64,000 nt of DNA from Clostridia bacterium (lineage in GTDB: Bacteria > Bacillota > Clostridia > TANB77 > CAG-508): contig JARHYK010000002.1 of the NCBI GenBank assembly GCA_029258515.1, forward strand, positions 103,216-167,215. The letters run 5' to 3'. A program made the position numbers and the translations under genes. Shown piece by piece: positions 25,774 through 35,071 of the stretch. The number at the start of each line of letters is the position of its first letter. Position 1 is the stretch's first letter. The notes under the pieces are model-generated. The model did no database searches, was not told the origin of the DNA, and saw nothing but the letters and a program-made list of their open reading frames with translations.

Positions 25774-26445
25774 ATGCTAATAACATTTTTTAGAGCTATA
25801 TTATTGTATATTATTGTTTTAATAGTAATGAGATTAATGGGAAAAAGAGAAATAGGACAATTACAACCATTTGAACTTGTAATTTCAATAATGATAGCAG
25901 ATTTAGCATCAATTCCAATGACAGATTCAGGAATTCCAATAACCAATGGGATAATTCCTATTTTAGGTTTATTAGTTATGCATTTAGTTATATCTATTGT
26001 AAATATTAAAAGTATAAGAATAAGAGAAATAATATGCGGAAAACCTAGAATACTTATATATAGAGGAAAGATAGATGAAAAAGCACTTATAAAAGAAAGA
26101 TTTACAATAAATGAACTTCAAGAAAAGTTAAGAGGAAAAGATATAATGAACATAGCAGATGTAGAATATGCAATATTGGAAACTAGTGGTGAAGTTACTG
26201 TGATTTTGAAACCAGAAAAGAGAAATATTATAGTAGAAGATTTGAATTTAAAACTAGAATATGAAGGAATACCATATAATCTAGTTACAGATGGAGTAAT
26301 TATGGAAGATAATTTAAAAAAGGTTGGTAAGGATTATAACTGGTTGAAAAAACAAGTAGAAAAATTTGGGTATAAGCCAGAAGATGCTTTAATAGTTACA
26401 GTTGATGGTAAAAATCAAATATTTTGTCAAAAAAGGGAGGACTAG
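25774..26445 (+). CDS. DUF421 (YetF-type) membrane protein
   Basis: The 223-residue protein has three N-terminal membrane segments with the family signature RLMGKREIGQLQPFELVI. Its cytoplasmic C-terminal domain contains GKPRILIYRGKIDEKAL and the duplicated small fold ending GKNQIFCQKRED. Such YetF-like proteins occur in spore formers and some relate to spore coat or membrane permeability; a precise function is not established to me. GAGGAG precedes the ATG. The next gene begins right after the stop. Confidence 0.87.
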   Translation: MLITFFRAILLYIIVLIVMRLMGKREIGQLQPFELVISIMIADLASIPMTDSGIPITNGIIPILGLLVMHLVISIVNIKSIRIREIICGKPRILIYRGKIDEKALIKERFTINELQEKLRGKDIMNIADVEYAILETSGEVTVILKPEKRNIIVEDLNLKLEYEGIPYNLVTDGVIMEDNLKKVGKDYNWLKKQVEKFGYKPEDALIVTVDGKNQIFCQKRED

Positions 26446-26446
26446 G

Positions 26447-26836
26447 ATGTATAAAGAAATGATTATTTCAATTGTTTTAATTATTTCTATTTTTATTGGA
26501 AATTATACAACTCAAGAGTATACTAAAAAAGCAACTAGACAAGTAGCAGATGATTTAAAAAATTTAAAACAAGAAATACAAATAGAAAATGTAGATATAG
26601 GAAGAGCAAACAAAAAATTGGAGAAAATTGAAAATAAGTGGGAAAACATAAATAATAAAATGGCATATTTTATAGAACATGATGAATTAGAAAAAATTCA
26701 AAATAATTTGACTGGTTGTAGAAGTTATTTAGAAAACAAAGAATATGTAGAGGCAATACAACAATTGGATACAGCTTGTTTTGTTTTAAAACATATAGAA
26801 GAGAAGAATAAGTTTGATTTAAAAAATATATTTTAA
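26447..26836 (+). CDS. DUF4363 family protein
   Basis: The 129-residue protein has one N-terminal membrane segment (MIISIVLIISIFIGNY) followed by a helical extracytoplasmic domain with paired helices. DUF421 and DUF4363 genes are often adjacent in Clostridia, as here, suggesting a joint membrane function. The start is ATG 26447, with GGGAGG upstream inside the end of the DUF421 gene. Confidence 0.8.
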   Translation: MYKEMIISIVLIISIFIGNYTTQEYTKKATRQVADDLKNLKQEIQIENVDIGRANKKLEKIENKWENINNKMAYFIEHDELEKIQNNLTGCRSYLENKEYVEAIQQLDTACFVLKHIEEKNKFDLKNIF

Positions 26837-26867
26837 AAAGATGATTAATTTAAATTAATCATCTTTT
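26836..26867. terminator. Bidirectional terminator
   Basis: A perfect palindrome (AAAAGATGATTAATTT and its complement) lies between convergent genes. Confidence 0.85.
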
Positions 26868-26875
26868 ATAATATA

Positions 26876-29272
26876 TTATTTTTTTTCATAAATGATATTT
26901 GCATATTTTTTAAGTTTTTTATAAACTAAATCATTTACAGTACCAGCAGGATAAAGTCCGTTTTGATCCTTTTTACCAGCAGGAACACCTGTCAAAACCT
27001 CAATTCCTTCTTCAATTGTAGAGATAGAATAAATATGGAATAGGTTATTTTTAACAGCTTCAACAATTTCATCTGATAATTGTAAATTATCAACATTTTG
27101 AATAGGAATCATAACCCCATGTGTTCCATCTAGGCCCCTCATTTTGCAAATTTGAAAATATCCTTCTATTTTCTCGTTAACACCACCGATTGGTTGAATT
27201 TGTCCTTTTTGATTGACAGAACCTGTAACTGCAATAGCTTGATTGATTGGTATTCCAGATAAGCTAGATAATAAACCATAAAGTTCGGTACTAGATGCAC
27301 TATCACCATCTACACCATTATATAGTTGTTCAAAGCAAATACTAGCAGTTAAACATAAAGGGATGTTTTGGGCAAACATTTCACCTAGATAACCTGTTAA
27401 AATTAAGACACCTTTTGAATGAGAAGAGCCAGAAAGTTCAACTTCTCTTTCGATGTTCACAATGCCATTTTTACCAGTATAAGTATTAACTGTTATTTTA
27501 GCAGGTTTACCAAAGGTATAATCTCCAACAGTCATAACAGTTAGACCATTTAAAGTACCAACTTCGAAACCAGAAGTGTTGATTAGTAAAGAGTGATTTT
27601 CAATCATTTCCATATATTTGCTGTCAAACTTTTTAACACGATTTATTTGTTCTTTTAAAGCCTTTTCAACAAATTCTCCTGTAACTACTTTTGAACGAGA
27701 TAATTTTGCCCAAGTAGCTGCTTCACCAGCAATTTGAATCAAATCATCAAATCTAGTAGAAAGTTTACTATGGCTTCCAGCAAGTTTAGAAGCATGTTCA
27801 ACTAATTTTGCCATTGCAGATTTATCTAAGTGAGGTAATTTATCATGTTCACAAAATCCATGAATTATTCTAGCTAATTTATTTGCATTTTCTTTATTTA
27901 ATGGTGCATCATCTTCAAATTCTACTTTTATTTTAAATAATTTTTTAAAATCTCCATCCATTGCAAGTAATGTTTGGTAAATTTGTGAATTACCAATTAA
28001 AATTACTTTTAAATCTAGAGGAATAGGTTCAGGTTTTAAGGAAATCATAATCATAGAAGAGCGTTGTTCTACAGTATTTTCAATTCCAACTTCTTTTACC
28101 CTAAGAGCTTTTTTTAAAGCTTCATAACAAGCAGGATTTGATAATAAATCTTTTGCTTGAAAAATTATATATCCTCCATTTGCTTGTTGCAATAAACCAG
28201 GTTTTAGCATTGTATGGTCTGTTTTTAAAGCACCGTAATAATTTTCATATTCCAAGGCTCCAAAGATATTTGTATAAGAGTAATTTGAATCCATAATAAC
28301 TGGAGCACCATCAAGAGATGAGTTATCAATGAATAAATTCACACGATAATTTAAAGAAGGGTCTTGTTTTTTTATATTAGGATTTGTTGAGTGTTGATTT
28401 TGTTTGTTATTAATTTCATCTTCTTCTATAAAGTATGAGACATTTTTTAAAACATCTTGTTTTACATCAGTTAAAAAATTGTTAATTTTTTTGTTTCTTT
28501 TGTATTTTGATTTCAAGAAATTAATATGTGCACTAACAGTTAAAAGTGCTATATTTGATTGCCATTCGGAAATTTTTTTATCTGATTGACGTTCAATTTC
28601 TTTAATTTTATTGATTGCAATCATTATTTGTTCTTGAACGATTGTTGATTTTTCTTCATATTGTTTTTTTACTTCAGGTTCTAATTTATCAAATTCAGCT
28701 TCTTCTATAGCTTTGCCATCAACAATAGGCATCATATATATACCATTTTGTGAGGCTTTTACTTGAAAATTATATTTAGAAGCATCTATATTTAATTTAT
28801 CTAAAAGAGCAGTTCTTTTTTCTTCAAATTGTTGTTTTATTAGTGTTTTTTCTTTTTCAAAATCATCTGCATTAAATGTTTTTTTTATGTCTTTTTTAAT
28901 TTCTTTTATAAAACCGTCCATATTATCTTTAAATTCTTTACCTTGGCCAGCAGGTAAAGAGACTGCAATTGGAATATTAGGATTTGTAAAATTATATATA
29001 TAGCACCAATCATTTGGAACTTTCTTTTTAATGGAAATTTTGTCTAAGTAGTTTTTGGTGTACATAGTTTTTCCTACACCACTTGGACCTTCGAGATATA
29101 GGTTATATCCTTTTACATCTACTTGTAAACCAAATTCTAATGCTTTAATTCCTCGTTCTTGTCCGATTCCAGTATTTATATCTTCTAATTCTGATGTTGT
29201 TTCAAAATTAAATATAGAATCATTACATGTCATTTTTAAGTCTTTATAACTTAATTCATTTTTGTTTTTCAT
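26876..29272 (-). CDS. Lon-like ATP-dependent protease (AAA_32 + Lon protease domain)
   Basis: The 798-residue protein has the Walker A GPSGVGKTMYT at about residues 58-68 and a long coiled insertion at about 120-250. A second ATPase block follows (ALEYENYYGALKTDH, GGYIIFQAKDLL), and a C-terminal Lon S16 protease domain. The catalytic serine lies in GDSASSTELYGLLS and the lysine in GGVNEKIEGYF. This architecture belongs to the Lon-related family with an AAA_32 domain, not classical LonA. It should degrade selected proteins with ATP. GGTGGAGG precedes the ATG. It is monocistronic. Confidence 0.92.
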   Translation of the reverse strand: MKNKNELSYKDLKMTCNDSIFNFETTSELEDINTGIGQERGIKALEFGLQVDVKGYNLYLEGPSGVGKTMYTKNYLDKISIKKKVPNDWCYIYNFTNPNIPIAVSLPAGQGKEFKDNMDGFIKEIKKDIKKTFNADDFEKEKTLIKQQFEEKRTALLDKLNIDASKYNFQVKASQNGIYMMPIVDGKAIEEAEFDKLEPEVKKQYEEKSTIVQEQIMIAINKIKEIERQSDKKISEWQSNIALLTVSAHINFLKSKYKRNKKINNFLTDVKQDVLKNVSYFIEEDEINNKQNQHSTNPNIKKQDPSLNYRVNLFIDNSSLDGAPVIMDSNYSYTNIFGALEYENYYGALKTDHTMLKPGLLQQANGGYIIFQAKDLLSNPACYEALKKALRVKEVGIENTVEQRSSMIMISLKPEPIPLDLKVILIGNSQIYQTLLAMDGDFKKLFKIKVEFEDDAPLNKENANKLARIIHGFCEHDKLPHLDKSAMAKLVEHASKLAGSHSKLSTRFDDLIQIAGEAATWAKLSRSKVVTGEFVEKALKEQINRVKKFDSKYMEMIENHSLLINTSGFEVGTLNGLTVMTVGDYTFGKPAKITVNTYTGKNGIVNIEREVELSGSSHSKGVLILTGYLGEMFAQNIPLCLTASICFEQLYNGVDGDSASSTELYGLLSSLSGIPINQAIAVTGSVNQKGQIQPIGGVNEKIEGYFQICKMRGLDGTHGVMIPIQNVDNLQLSDEIVEAVKNNLFHIYSISTIEEGIEVLTGVPAGKKDQNGLYPAGTVNDLVYKKLKKYANIIYEKK

Positions 29273-29585
29273 TTGTTTTCCTCCACCTTTTTTCTTTATT
29301 ATTTACCTTTTAAAAATTTCTAAACCTATTTTATATTATATATTTAAAAAAGTAAATATATAATATAAAATATTTAGCAAAATTTGTAGATATAAATCAA
29401 AGAACTATAAATTCAAGGTTATGGTGAAAATGAATAAAAAGGTAGAAAAAATAAGAGTGATTTTAGATATAAAAAATATAAAACTTTGGTGAAAACATTT
29501 GACAAAAACAATAATTTAATAGATAATATAGTTGTAAAAGATTAAGAAGAAAATTAATAAGAAGTACGAAGGAGGAATATATAAG
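29273..29585. promoter_or_regulatory. Divergent intergenic region with the glgP promoter
   Basis: The 313-bp gap between the protease gene and glgP contains TTGACA (29499-29504), a 17-bp spacer and GATAAT (29522-29527) reading toward glgP. I see no gene or riboswitch in the rest. Confidence 0.65.
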
Positions 29586-32163
29586 ATGTATATATTTAAT
29601 AGAATTACAGTAAATCCACAATTGCCAAAAAGAATAGAAAAATTAGGAGAAATATCAAATAACTTATGGTGGTCTTGGAATACAGAGTTTTTAAGACTAT
29701 TTAGAAAAATTGATAATGACTTATGGGAAAGATGTGGGAAAAATCCAGTTAAGTTTTTAAGAGAAGTATCACAAGATAAATTAGAAAGTGCGGTAAAAGA
29801 TATATCATTTTTAAAAGAATATGATAAAAATGTAGAAAATTTTAAAAATTATATGGATAGTAAAAATACATGGTTTGCAAATAAATATCCAGATAATAAA
29901 GATGATGTTATTGCATATTTTTCAGCAGAATATGGGTTAGATGAAACAATACCAATTTATTCGGGAGGACTAGGTATATTATCAGGTGATCATTTGAAAT
30001 CTGCAAGTGATTTGGGTATTCCTTTAGTTGCAGTAGGGTTACTATATAAAAATGGATATTTCCATCAAAAAATAAATGGGAATGGAGAACAAGAAACAGA
30101 ATATCATGATATAGATTTATATGACTTGCCAATAAAGCCAGTAAAAAAAGTAACAGGTGAAGATTTAATTATATATATAAAATTTCCTAAAAGAAGAGTA
30201 TATTTAAAAGTATGGCAAATAAGAGTAGGTCGCATAAAATTATATTTATTAGATTCTGATATTGAAAAAAATAATCCAGAAGATAGAGATATTACTCTTC
30301 GTTTATATGGTGGAGATCAAGAAATGAGAATAAGACAAGAAATTGTTTTAGGAATGGGTGGAGTTAATTTATTGACAAGAGAATTAGGATTAAAACCATC
30401 AGTATATCATATGAATGAAGGACATTCATCATTTTTAACATTAGAATTGATTAAAAATATAATAAAAGAAAAGCAGGTGTCATTTGATGTGGCAAAAGAT
30501 ATTGTAACATCTATGACAGTATTTACCACGCATACACCAGTACCAGCAGGAAATGATATATTTCCAGTTGATTTAGTAGAAAAATATTTCAAAGATTTTT
30601 GGCCTAGAATTGGATTGTCAAGAGAAGAATTCTTAAGATTAGGAATGAAACCAAGTAAAGAATTGCAACCGGGATTTAATATGGGGATATTAGCTTTGAA
30701 AATTGCAGGAAAGAAAAATGGTGTTAGTAAACTTCATGGAGCAGTTTCAAGAGAGTTATTTGGCGAAGTATGGCCAGAGATTGCTGCAAATGAATCTCCT
30801 ATTGATTATGTAACTAATGGGATTCATACTTGTTCATGGCTTTCACCAAATTTAAAAGAATTGTATAATAAATATTTAATTCCATATTGGCAAGATAATA
30901 TACAATATAATTATGTGTGGGAAAAGATAAAAAATATTCCTGATGAAAAATTATGGGAAGCTCATCAAAATAGAAAAGAAAAACTTTTAAAATTAGTTAA
31001 AGATTCAACAACTGAAAGATTAAGACGTTCAGGATATAAATATGAAGATATTAATCAAATAGTATCTCGGATTAAATCCAAAAGCTTTAACTATAGGGTT
31101 TGCAAGAAGATTTGCAACATATAAAAGAGCAACATTAATTTTTAAAGATTTAGAAAGAATAACACAAATTTTAAACAATAGTGAAAGACCAGTACAATTA
31201 ATATTTGCAGGAAAAGCACATCCAGCAGATAAAGAAGGGCAAGATTTGATTAAATATATTCATCAAGTTTCAATGATGCCACAATTTAAAGGAAAAATAT
31301 TTTTACTTGAAAATTATAATATTGCAATGTCAAGATATTTAGTAAGTGGTGTAGATGTATGGCTTAATAACCCAAGAAGACCAATGGAAGCATCTGGAAC
31401 AAGCGGACAAAAAGCATCTGTAAATGGTGTTATTAATTTTAGTGTTCTAGATGGTTGGTGGGCAGAAGGATATAACCAAAAAAATGGTTGGAAAATAGGA
31501 TTTAATAAGGACTATGAATCATATGAAGCACAAGATGTAACAGATAGCCAAAGTATTTATGAAACTTTAGAGGAAAAAATAATTCCAGCGTACTATGAAA
31601 AAGATAAAAATAGTTTGTCAAAAAAATGGTTAGAATATATGAAAGAGTCTATAATATCAACAGGAGGAAATTATAGTACATCAAGAATGCTTGTAGATTA
31701 TACATCAAAGTTTTATATACCATTAGCTAATTTGTATAATAAATATTATAAAGATTTAGGAAATGTTACTGAATTTAACTCTTGGAAAAATGAATTATAC
31801 AACAACTGGAAAAATTTGAAAATTATGCAAACAGATAATTTAGACAATATTACAATAGATGCAGGAAATTGTATAGATGTTAAATGTGAAGTTGATTTAG
31901 CAAATATACAAGAAGAAAATATAAATGTAGAATGTTATTATGGTAAAATATTAGAAAATGGAGTGGTTGAAGACATAAATATTATACCAATGAAACTTAA
32001 AAATATAGAACAAAAAGATGGTAAGAATATCCATAAATATGAAGCAAAGATAGAGTTAAAGACAGGTGGAAATTATGGTTATACATTTAGAATTATGCCA
32101 AAACACGAAATGATATTAGAACCGGCTAATTTAAATTTAATAAAATGGATCACAAAAAATTAA
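29586..32163 (+). CDS. glgP: Alpha-glucan (glycogen/maltodextrin) phosphorylase, needs +1 frameshift at CGG
   Basis: This GT35 enzyme releases glucose 1-phosphate from alpha-glucans using pyridoxal phosphate. The first frame has NNLWWSWNTEFLRLF, YFSAEYGLDETIPIYSGGLG, GHSSFLTLELI and FTTHTPVPAGNDIF. The second has ALTIGFARRFATYKRATLIF and the cofactor lysine in ASGTSGQKASVNG. In-frame codon 495 is CGG (31068-31070); read normally, the chain ends 18 codons later. Skipping the C gives VSGLNPKALTIGF and an 858-residue protein, a normal length. The CGG-less frame has no start near the joint. A probable GH57 branching enzyme at the window end points to glycogen metabolism. Confidence 0.92.
31068..31070 (+). 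other. Candidate +1 frameshift site in glgP, TCT CGG ATT
   Basis: Reading TCT-(C)-GGA-TTA restores the conserved LNPKALTIGF region in frame. There is no homopolymer at the joint. Confidence 0.65.
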
Positions 32164-32189
32164 TAAATTTTAGAAAGGACATTTAATAT

Positions 32190-32864
32190 ATGACGAGAAC
32201 AAAATTAAAAGACAGAAAATTACCAAAATATTCAAAAGGTGAAGAGATATTTAATATGACATCACATATTGTAGGTGCTTCACTTGGAATAATTGCATTA
32301 GTTCTATGTGTTGTGTTTGCTGCAATACATAGAAACACATATGGAATTGTTAGTGGAATTATATATGGAATAACTATGATTATTTTATATACGATGTCTA
32401 GTATTTATCATGGGCTAAATCCAGAAAAAATGTCTAAAAAAGTTTTTCAAGTACTAGATCATTGTTCAATATTTTTGCTAATTGCAGGATCATACACACC
32501 ATTTATGTTATGTAAATTCAGAGAATATAATACAGCACTTGGGTGGTGGATGTTTGGAATTATTTGGGGAATTGCGATATTAGGAATTGTACTTAATTCG
32601 ATTGATATAAAAAAATATAATGTGTTTTCAATGATATGTTATTTAGGAATGGGTTGGTGTATAATTTTTAAAGCTAATTTATTACCTGAATTATTAGGAA
32701 TACCAGGATTAAGTTTATTAGTTACTGGTGGAATAGCATATTCACTTGGAGCGATATTATATGGTTTAGGTAGAACTCATAAATGGATGCATTCGATATT
32801 TCACTTGTTTATATTATTAGGAAGTATTTTACATTTCTTATGTATTTTGTTGTATGTTATGTAG
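32190..32864 (+). CDS. Hemolysin III family membrane protein
   Basis: The 224-residue protein has seven predicted membrane helices and the family motifs EEIFNMTSHIVGASLG, TMSSIYHGL, LDHCSIFLLIAGSYTPF and the C-terminal HKWMHSIFHLFILLGS. The conserved histidines are those of the PAQR/HlyIII superfamily, thought to bind a metal. The cellular role is uncertain, and 'hemolysin' is a historical name. It lies 26 bp downstream of glgP and may be co-transcribed. AAAGGAC precedes the ATG. Confidence 0.9.
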   Translation: MTRTKLKDRKLPKYSKGEEIFNMTSHIVGASLGIIALVLCVVFAAIHRNTYGIVSGIIYGITMIILYTMSSIYHGLNPEKMSKKVFQVLDHCSIFLLIAGSYTPFMLCKFREYNTALGWWMFGIIWGIAILGIVLNSIDIKKYNVFSMICYLGMGWCIIFKANLLPELLGIPGLSLLVTGGIAYSLGAILYGLGRTHKWMHSIFHLFILLGSILHFLCILLYVM

Positions 32865-32876
32865 TATAAAATAATA

Positions 32877-32926
32877 AAAAAGATATAAAATATTATAATT
32901 TAGATTATAAATTTTATATCTTTTAT
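32877..32926. terminator. Bidirectional terminator
   Basis: An inverted repeat (AAAAGATATAAAAT / ATTTTATATCTTTT with an inner ATAAT/ATTAT) lies between the HlyIII gene and cotJC. Confidence 0.75.
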
Positions 32927-32943
32927 TTTTTAGTTATGATAAT

Positions 32944-33540
32944 TTAACATTTATCTATATTGTTTATATAAATTTTTTTTTCAGCTAGTTTATCTTGAAC
33001 GCCTCTTAATGCTTCACCAAATCTTTGGAAGTGTACTACTTCTCTTTCTCTTAAATATCTCAAAGGATCTAATACATCTGGATTGTCTCTAGATAAATCA
33101 ATTAGTTTTTCATAAGTGGCTCTAGCTTTTTGTTCAGCTGCTAAATCTTCTTGAAGATTTGCAATAACATCACCTTTACAAGCAAAAGCATTGGCATTAA
33201 AAGGAACACCTGCAGCGGATTGAGGATAAACATCAACGCCATGGTCTGTGTAATATGCACTTAAACCGGCTTTTTCTATTTCTTCTAAAGAAGCTCCTTG
33301 TGTTAGTTGATGAACTATAGTGCCTACCATTTCTAAATGTGCTAATTCTTCAGTACCAATATCATTTAAAATAGCTTTAGACTTTTGATCTGGCATGGCA
33401 AATCTTTGTGATAAATATCTAAGAGCAGCACCAATTTCACCATCAGGTCCACCATATTGTGTAATAATAACTTTTGCAAGTTTTGGATCTGGTGTTTTTA
33501 TGTTTATAGGATATTGTAATATCTTATTATAAGTCCACAT
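32944..33540 (-). CDS. cotJC: Spore coat protein CotJC (manganese catalase family)
   Basis: CotJC is a spore-coat protein homologous to dimanganese catalases. The 198-residue protein has ferritin-like ligands in GGPDGEIGAALRYLSQRF, DIGTEELAHLEMV, AEQKARATYEKLI and REREVVHFQRFGEAL. Its ATG shares one base with the cotJB stop (TAATG), and AAAGGAG lies upstream. It is the last gene of the cotJA-cotJB-cotJC operon. Catalase activity is plausible, since the metal ligands look intact. Confidence 0.95.
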   Translation of the reverse strand: MWTYNKILQYPINIKTPDPKLAKVIITQYGGPDGEIGAALRYLSQRFAMPDQKSKAILNDIGTEELAHLEMVGTIVHQLTQGASLEEIEKAGLSAYYTDHGVDVYPQSAAGVPFNANAFACKGDVIANLQEDLAAEQKARATYEKLIDLSRDNPDVLDPLRYLREREVVHFQRFGEALRGVQDKLAEKKIYINNIDKC

Positions 33541-33836
33541 TAAAAATCACTCCTTTCCCAAGGCCAAGGTTCTTCAAGCCATCTCCATTTTCTACAAGGG
33601 CAATTAATGGTTAAAGGACCAAAAACTCGTTGATAGTTATCTTTTAATTCTCTTGCTTCATTACAATATTTTGTATGCAAACATAAAGCTTTTTCATCAG
33701 TTGGATGTGTATCTAGATATAGGGCAAGTTCGTTAATGGCAAAGTCTAAACACCTAATTTGTTCATACATTTCTTTTCTTAAATTAGAATCTAAATTTTT
33801 AGATGATTCACAATTACAATTACAATTTTCTAACAA
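33540..33836 (-). CDS. cotJB: Spore coat protein CotJB
   Basis: The 98-residue protein has the CotJB core: IRCLDFAINELALYLDTHP, then LKDNYQRVFGPL and the aromatic C-terminus KWRWLEEPWPWE. The probable start is TTG 33836, with AAAGGGGTG upstream inside cotJA, so translation is coupled. An N-terminal cysteine/asparagine-rich extension precedes the core. The second gene of the cotJ operon, it is needed for coat localisation in Bacillus. Confidence 0.92.
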   Translation of the reverse strand: MLENCNCNCESSKNLDSNLRKEMYEQIRCLDFAINELALYLDTHPTDEKALCLHTKYCNEARELKDNYQRVFGPLTINCPCRKWRWLEEPWPWERSDF

Positions 33837-34189
33837 ATTTTATTGCACCCCTTTCCAATGACATTAGTTTTAGAAATATATTGTTGTTGTTCCATATTTT
33901 GACAAGGTACATATGGACTAACAAGTTCAGGAAAAATAGTTCCCATTTTTAAGCCAATACAAGGTTTAAAACTTTTGTCTAAATATTGAATAGGAACGTA
34001 GCTTTGTGCAAGCATTGGATTAGTTGGAAAAACTGAATAGTTATTAAATCCACAAGCACAGTCATCCAAAAAAGTATCTTCAGTTGAGTTAATATTAGAA
34101 CAGTTATTTTCTAATAAGTCTTGATTCATTGTAGAACCATTTTTATAATTATTATTTAAAGAATATAATTTAGTACATTTTCTAAACAT
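33830..34189 (-). CDS. cotJA: Spore coat associated protein CotJA
   Basis: The 119-residue protein carries the CotJA core PMLAQSYVPIQYLDKSF, then CIGLKMGTIFPELVSPYVP. It has an unusually long, cysteine- and asparagine-rich N-terminus and a short cysteine-containing tail. AAAGGAGG precedes the ATG. First gene of the operon, it has a sigma-E-like promoter upstream. Confidence 0.92.
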   Translation of the reverse strand: MFRKCTKLYSLNNNYKNGSTMNQDLLENNCSNINSTEDTFLDDCACGFNNYSVFPTNPMLAQSYVPIQYLDKSFKPCIGLKMGTIFPELVSPYVPCQNMEQQQYISKTNVIGKGCNKIC

Positions 34190-34212
34190 AGTTAAAATCC
34201 TCCTTTACCAAT

Positions 34213-34242
34213 ATTATATGAATAAAACAAATAAAATGAGAC
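34213..34242 (-). promoter_or_regulatory. Candidate sigma-E promoter of the cotJ operon
   Basis: On the minus strand CATATAAT (34220-34213) is preceded about 14 bp upstream by TCTCATT, close to mother-cell sigma-E promoters. The cotJ operon is SigE-dependent in Bacillus. Confidence 0.45.
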
Positions 34243-34309
34243 AAATAATGGAAAAGAAGATAAATAGATGATATAATAAAATAAAATTAAAGGGGAGAAA
34301 GAAAAATAA

Positions 34310-34996
34310 ATGAAAGAAGATATAAAAGAAAAATTAAAAGAATTAGCTGACTTAAAATATTTAGAATTTCATAAAAGATTATGTTTTACTAAAAAACAAA
34401 TTTTAGGAGTAAAAGTACCTGTATTAAGAAAATTAGCTAAGGAATTATTAAAAAAGTATGATGCTAAATATTTATTAGAAAACATAGATGATGAATATTA
34501 TGAAGAAATTATGTTACAAGGAATAATAATAGGATTAAATAAGGAAAGGGAATTGAAGAAAGTATTAGAACAAATTGAAAGTTTTATACCTAAGATAGAC
34601 AATTGGGCAGTATGTGATACTTTTTGTTCTGAATTAAAAATTGTAAGAAAATATAAAGCTGAATTTTGGAAGTTTATTCAAAAGTATCTTAAATCAACTA
34701 GTGAATTTGAAGTAAGATTTGCGGTAGTAATAATATTAGATTATTATGTTCAACAAGAATATTTAGAAGAAATATTTTTTGTATTTGATAATATTGAAAG
34801 TGATGAATATTATGTTAAAATGGCTGTTGCATGGGCAATATCAATATGTTTAATAAAATACTATGATGAGACAAAAAAATATTTAACAGAATCTAAAATT
34901 GATAGATTTATATATAATAAAGCACTTCAAAAAGCTATAGAATCATATAGAATAAATGATATACAAAAAAAAGAACTAAGAAAAATTAAAAAGTAA
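34310..34996 (+). CDS. DNA alkylation repair protein (AlkD-like)
   Basis: The 228-residue all-helical HEAT-repeat protein has the family blocks GVKVPVLRKLAKEL, YYEEIMLQGIIIG, IDNWAVCDTFCSELK and EFEVRFAVVIILDYY. AlkD glycosylases remove bulky or charged N3/N7-alkylated purines; the family aspartate is likely in IDNWAVCD. GGGGAGA precedes the ATG. It stands alone, divergent from the cotJ operon. Confidence 0.88.
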   Translation: MKEDIKEKLKELADLKYLEFHKRLCFTKKQILGVKVPVLRKLAKELLKKYDAKYLLENIDDEYYEEIMLQGIIIGLNKERELKKVLEQIESFIPKIDNWAVCDTFCSELKIVRKYKAEFWKFIQKYLKSTSEFEVRFAVVIILDYYVQQEYLEEIFFVFDNIESDEYYVKMAVAWAISICLIKYYDETKKYLTESKIDRFIYNKALQKAIESYRINDIQKKELRKIKK

Positions 34997-35071
34997 TTGA
35001 AATAAAAAGTACTTTATAGTAAAATAAGGAAGAATAGATCAAAAGAATAAGAAAGAAAAGAGGAAATAGAA

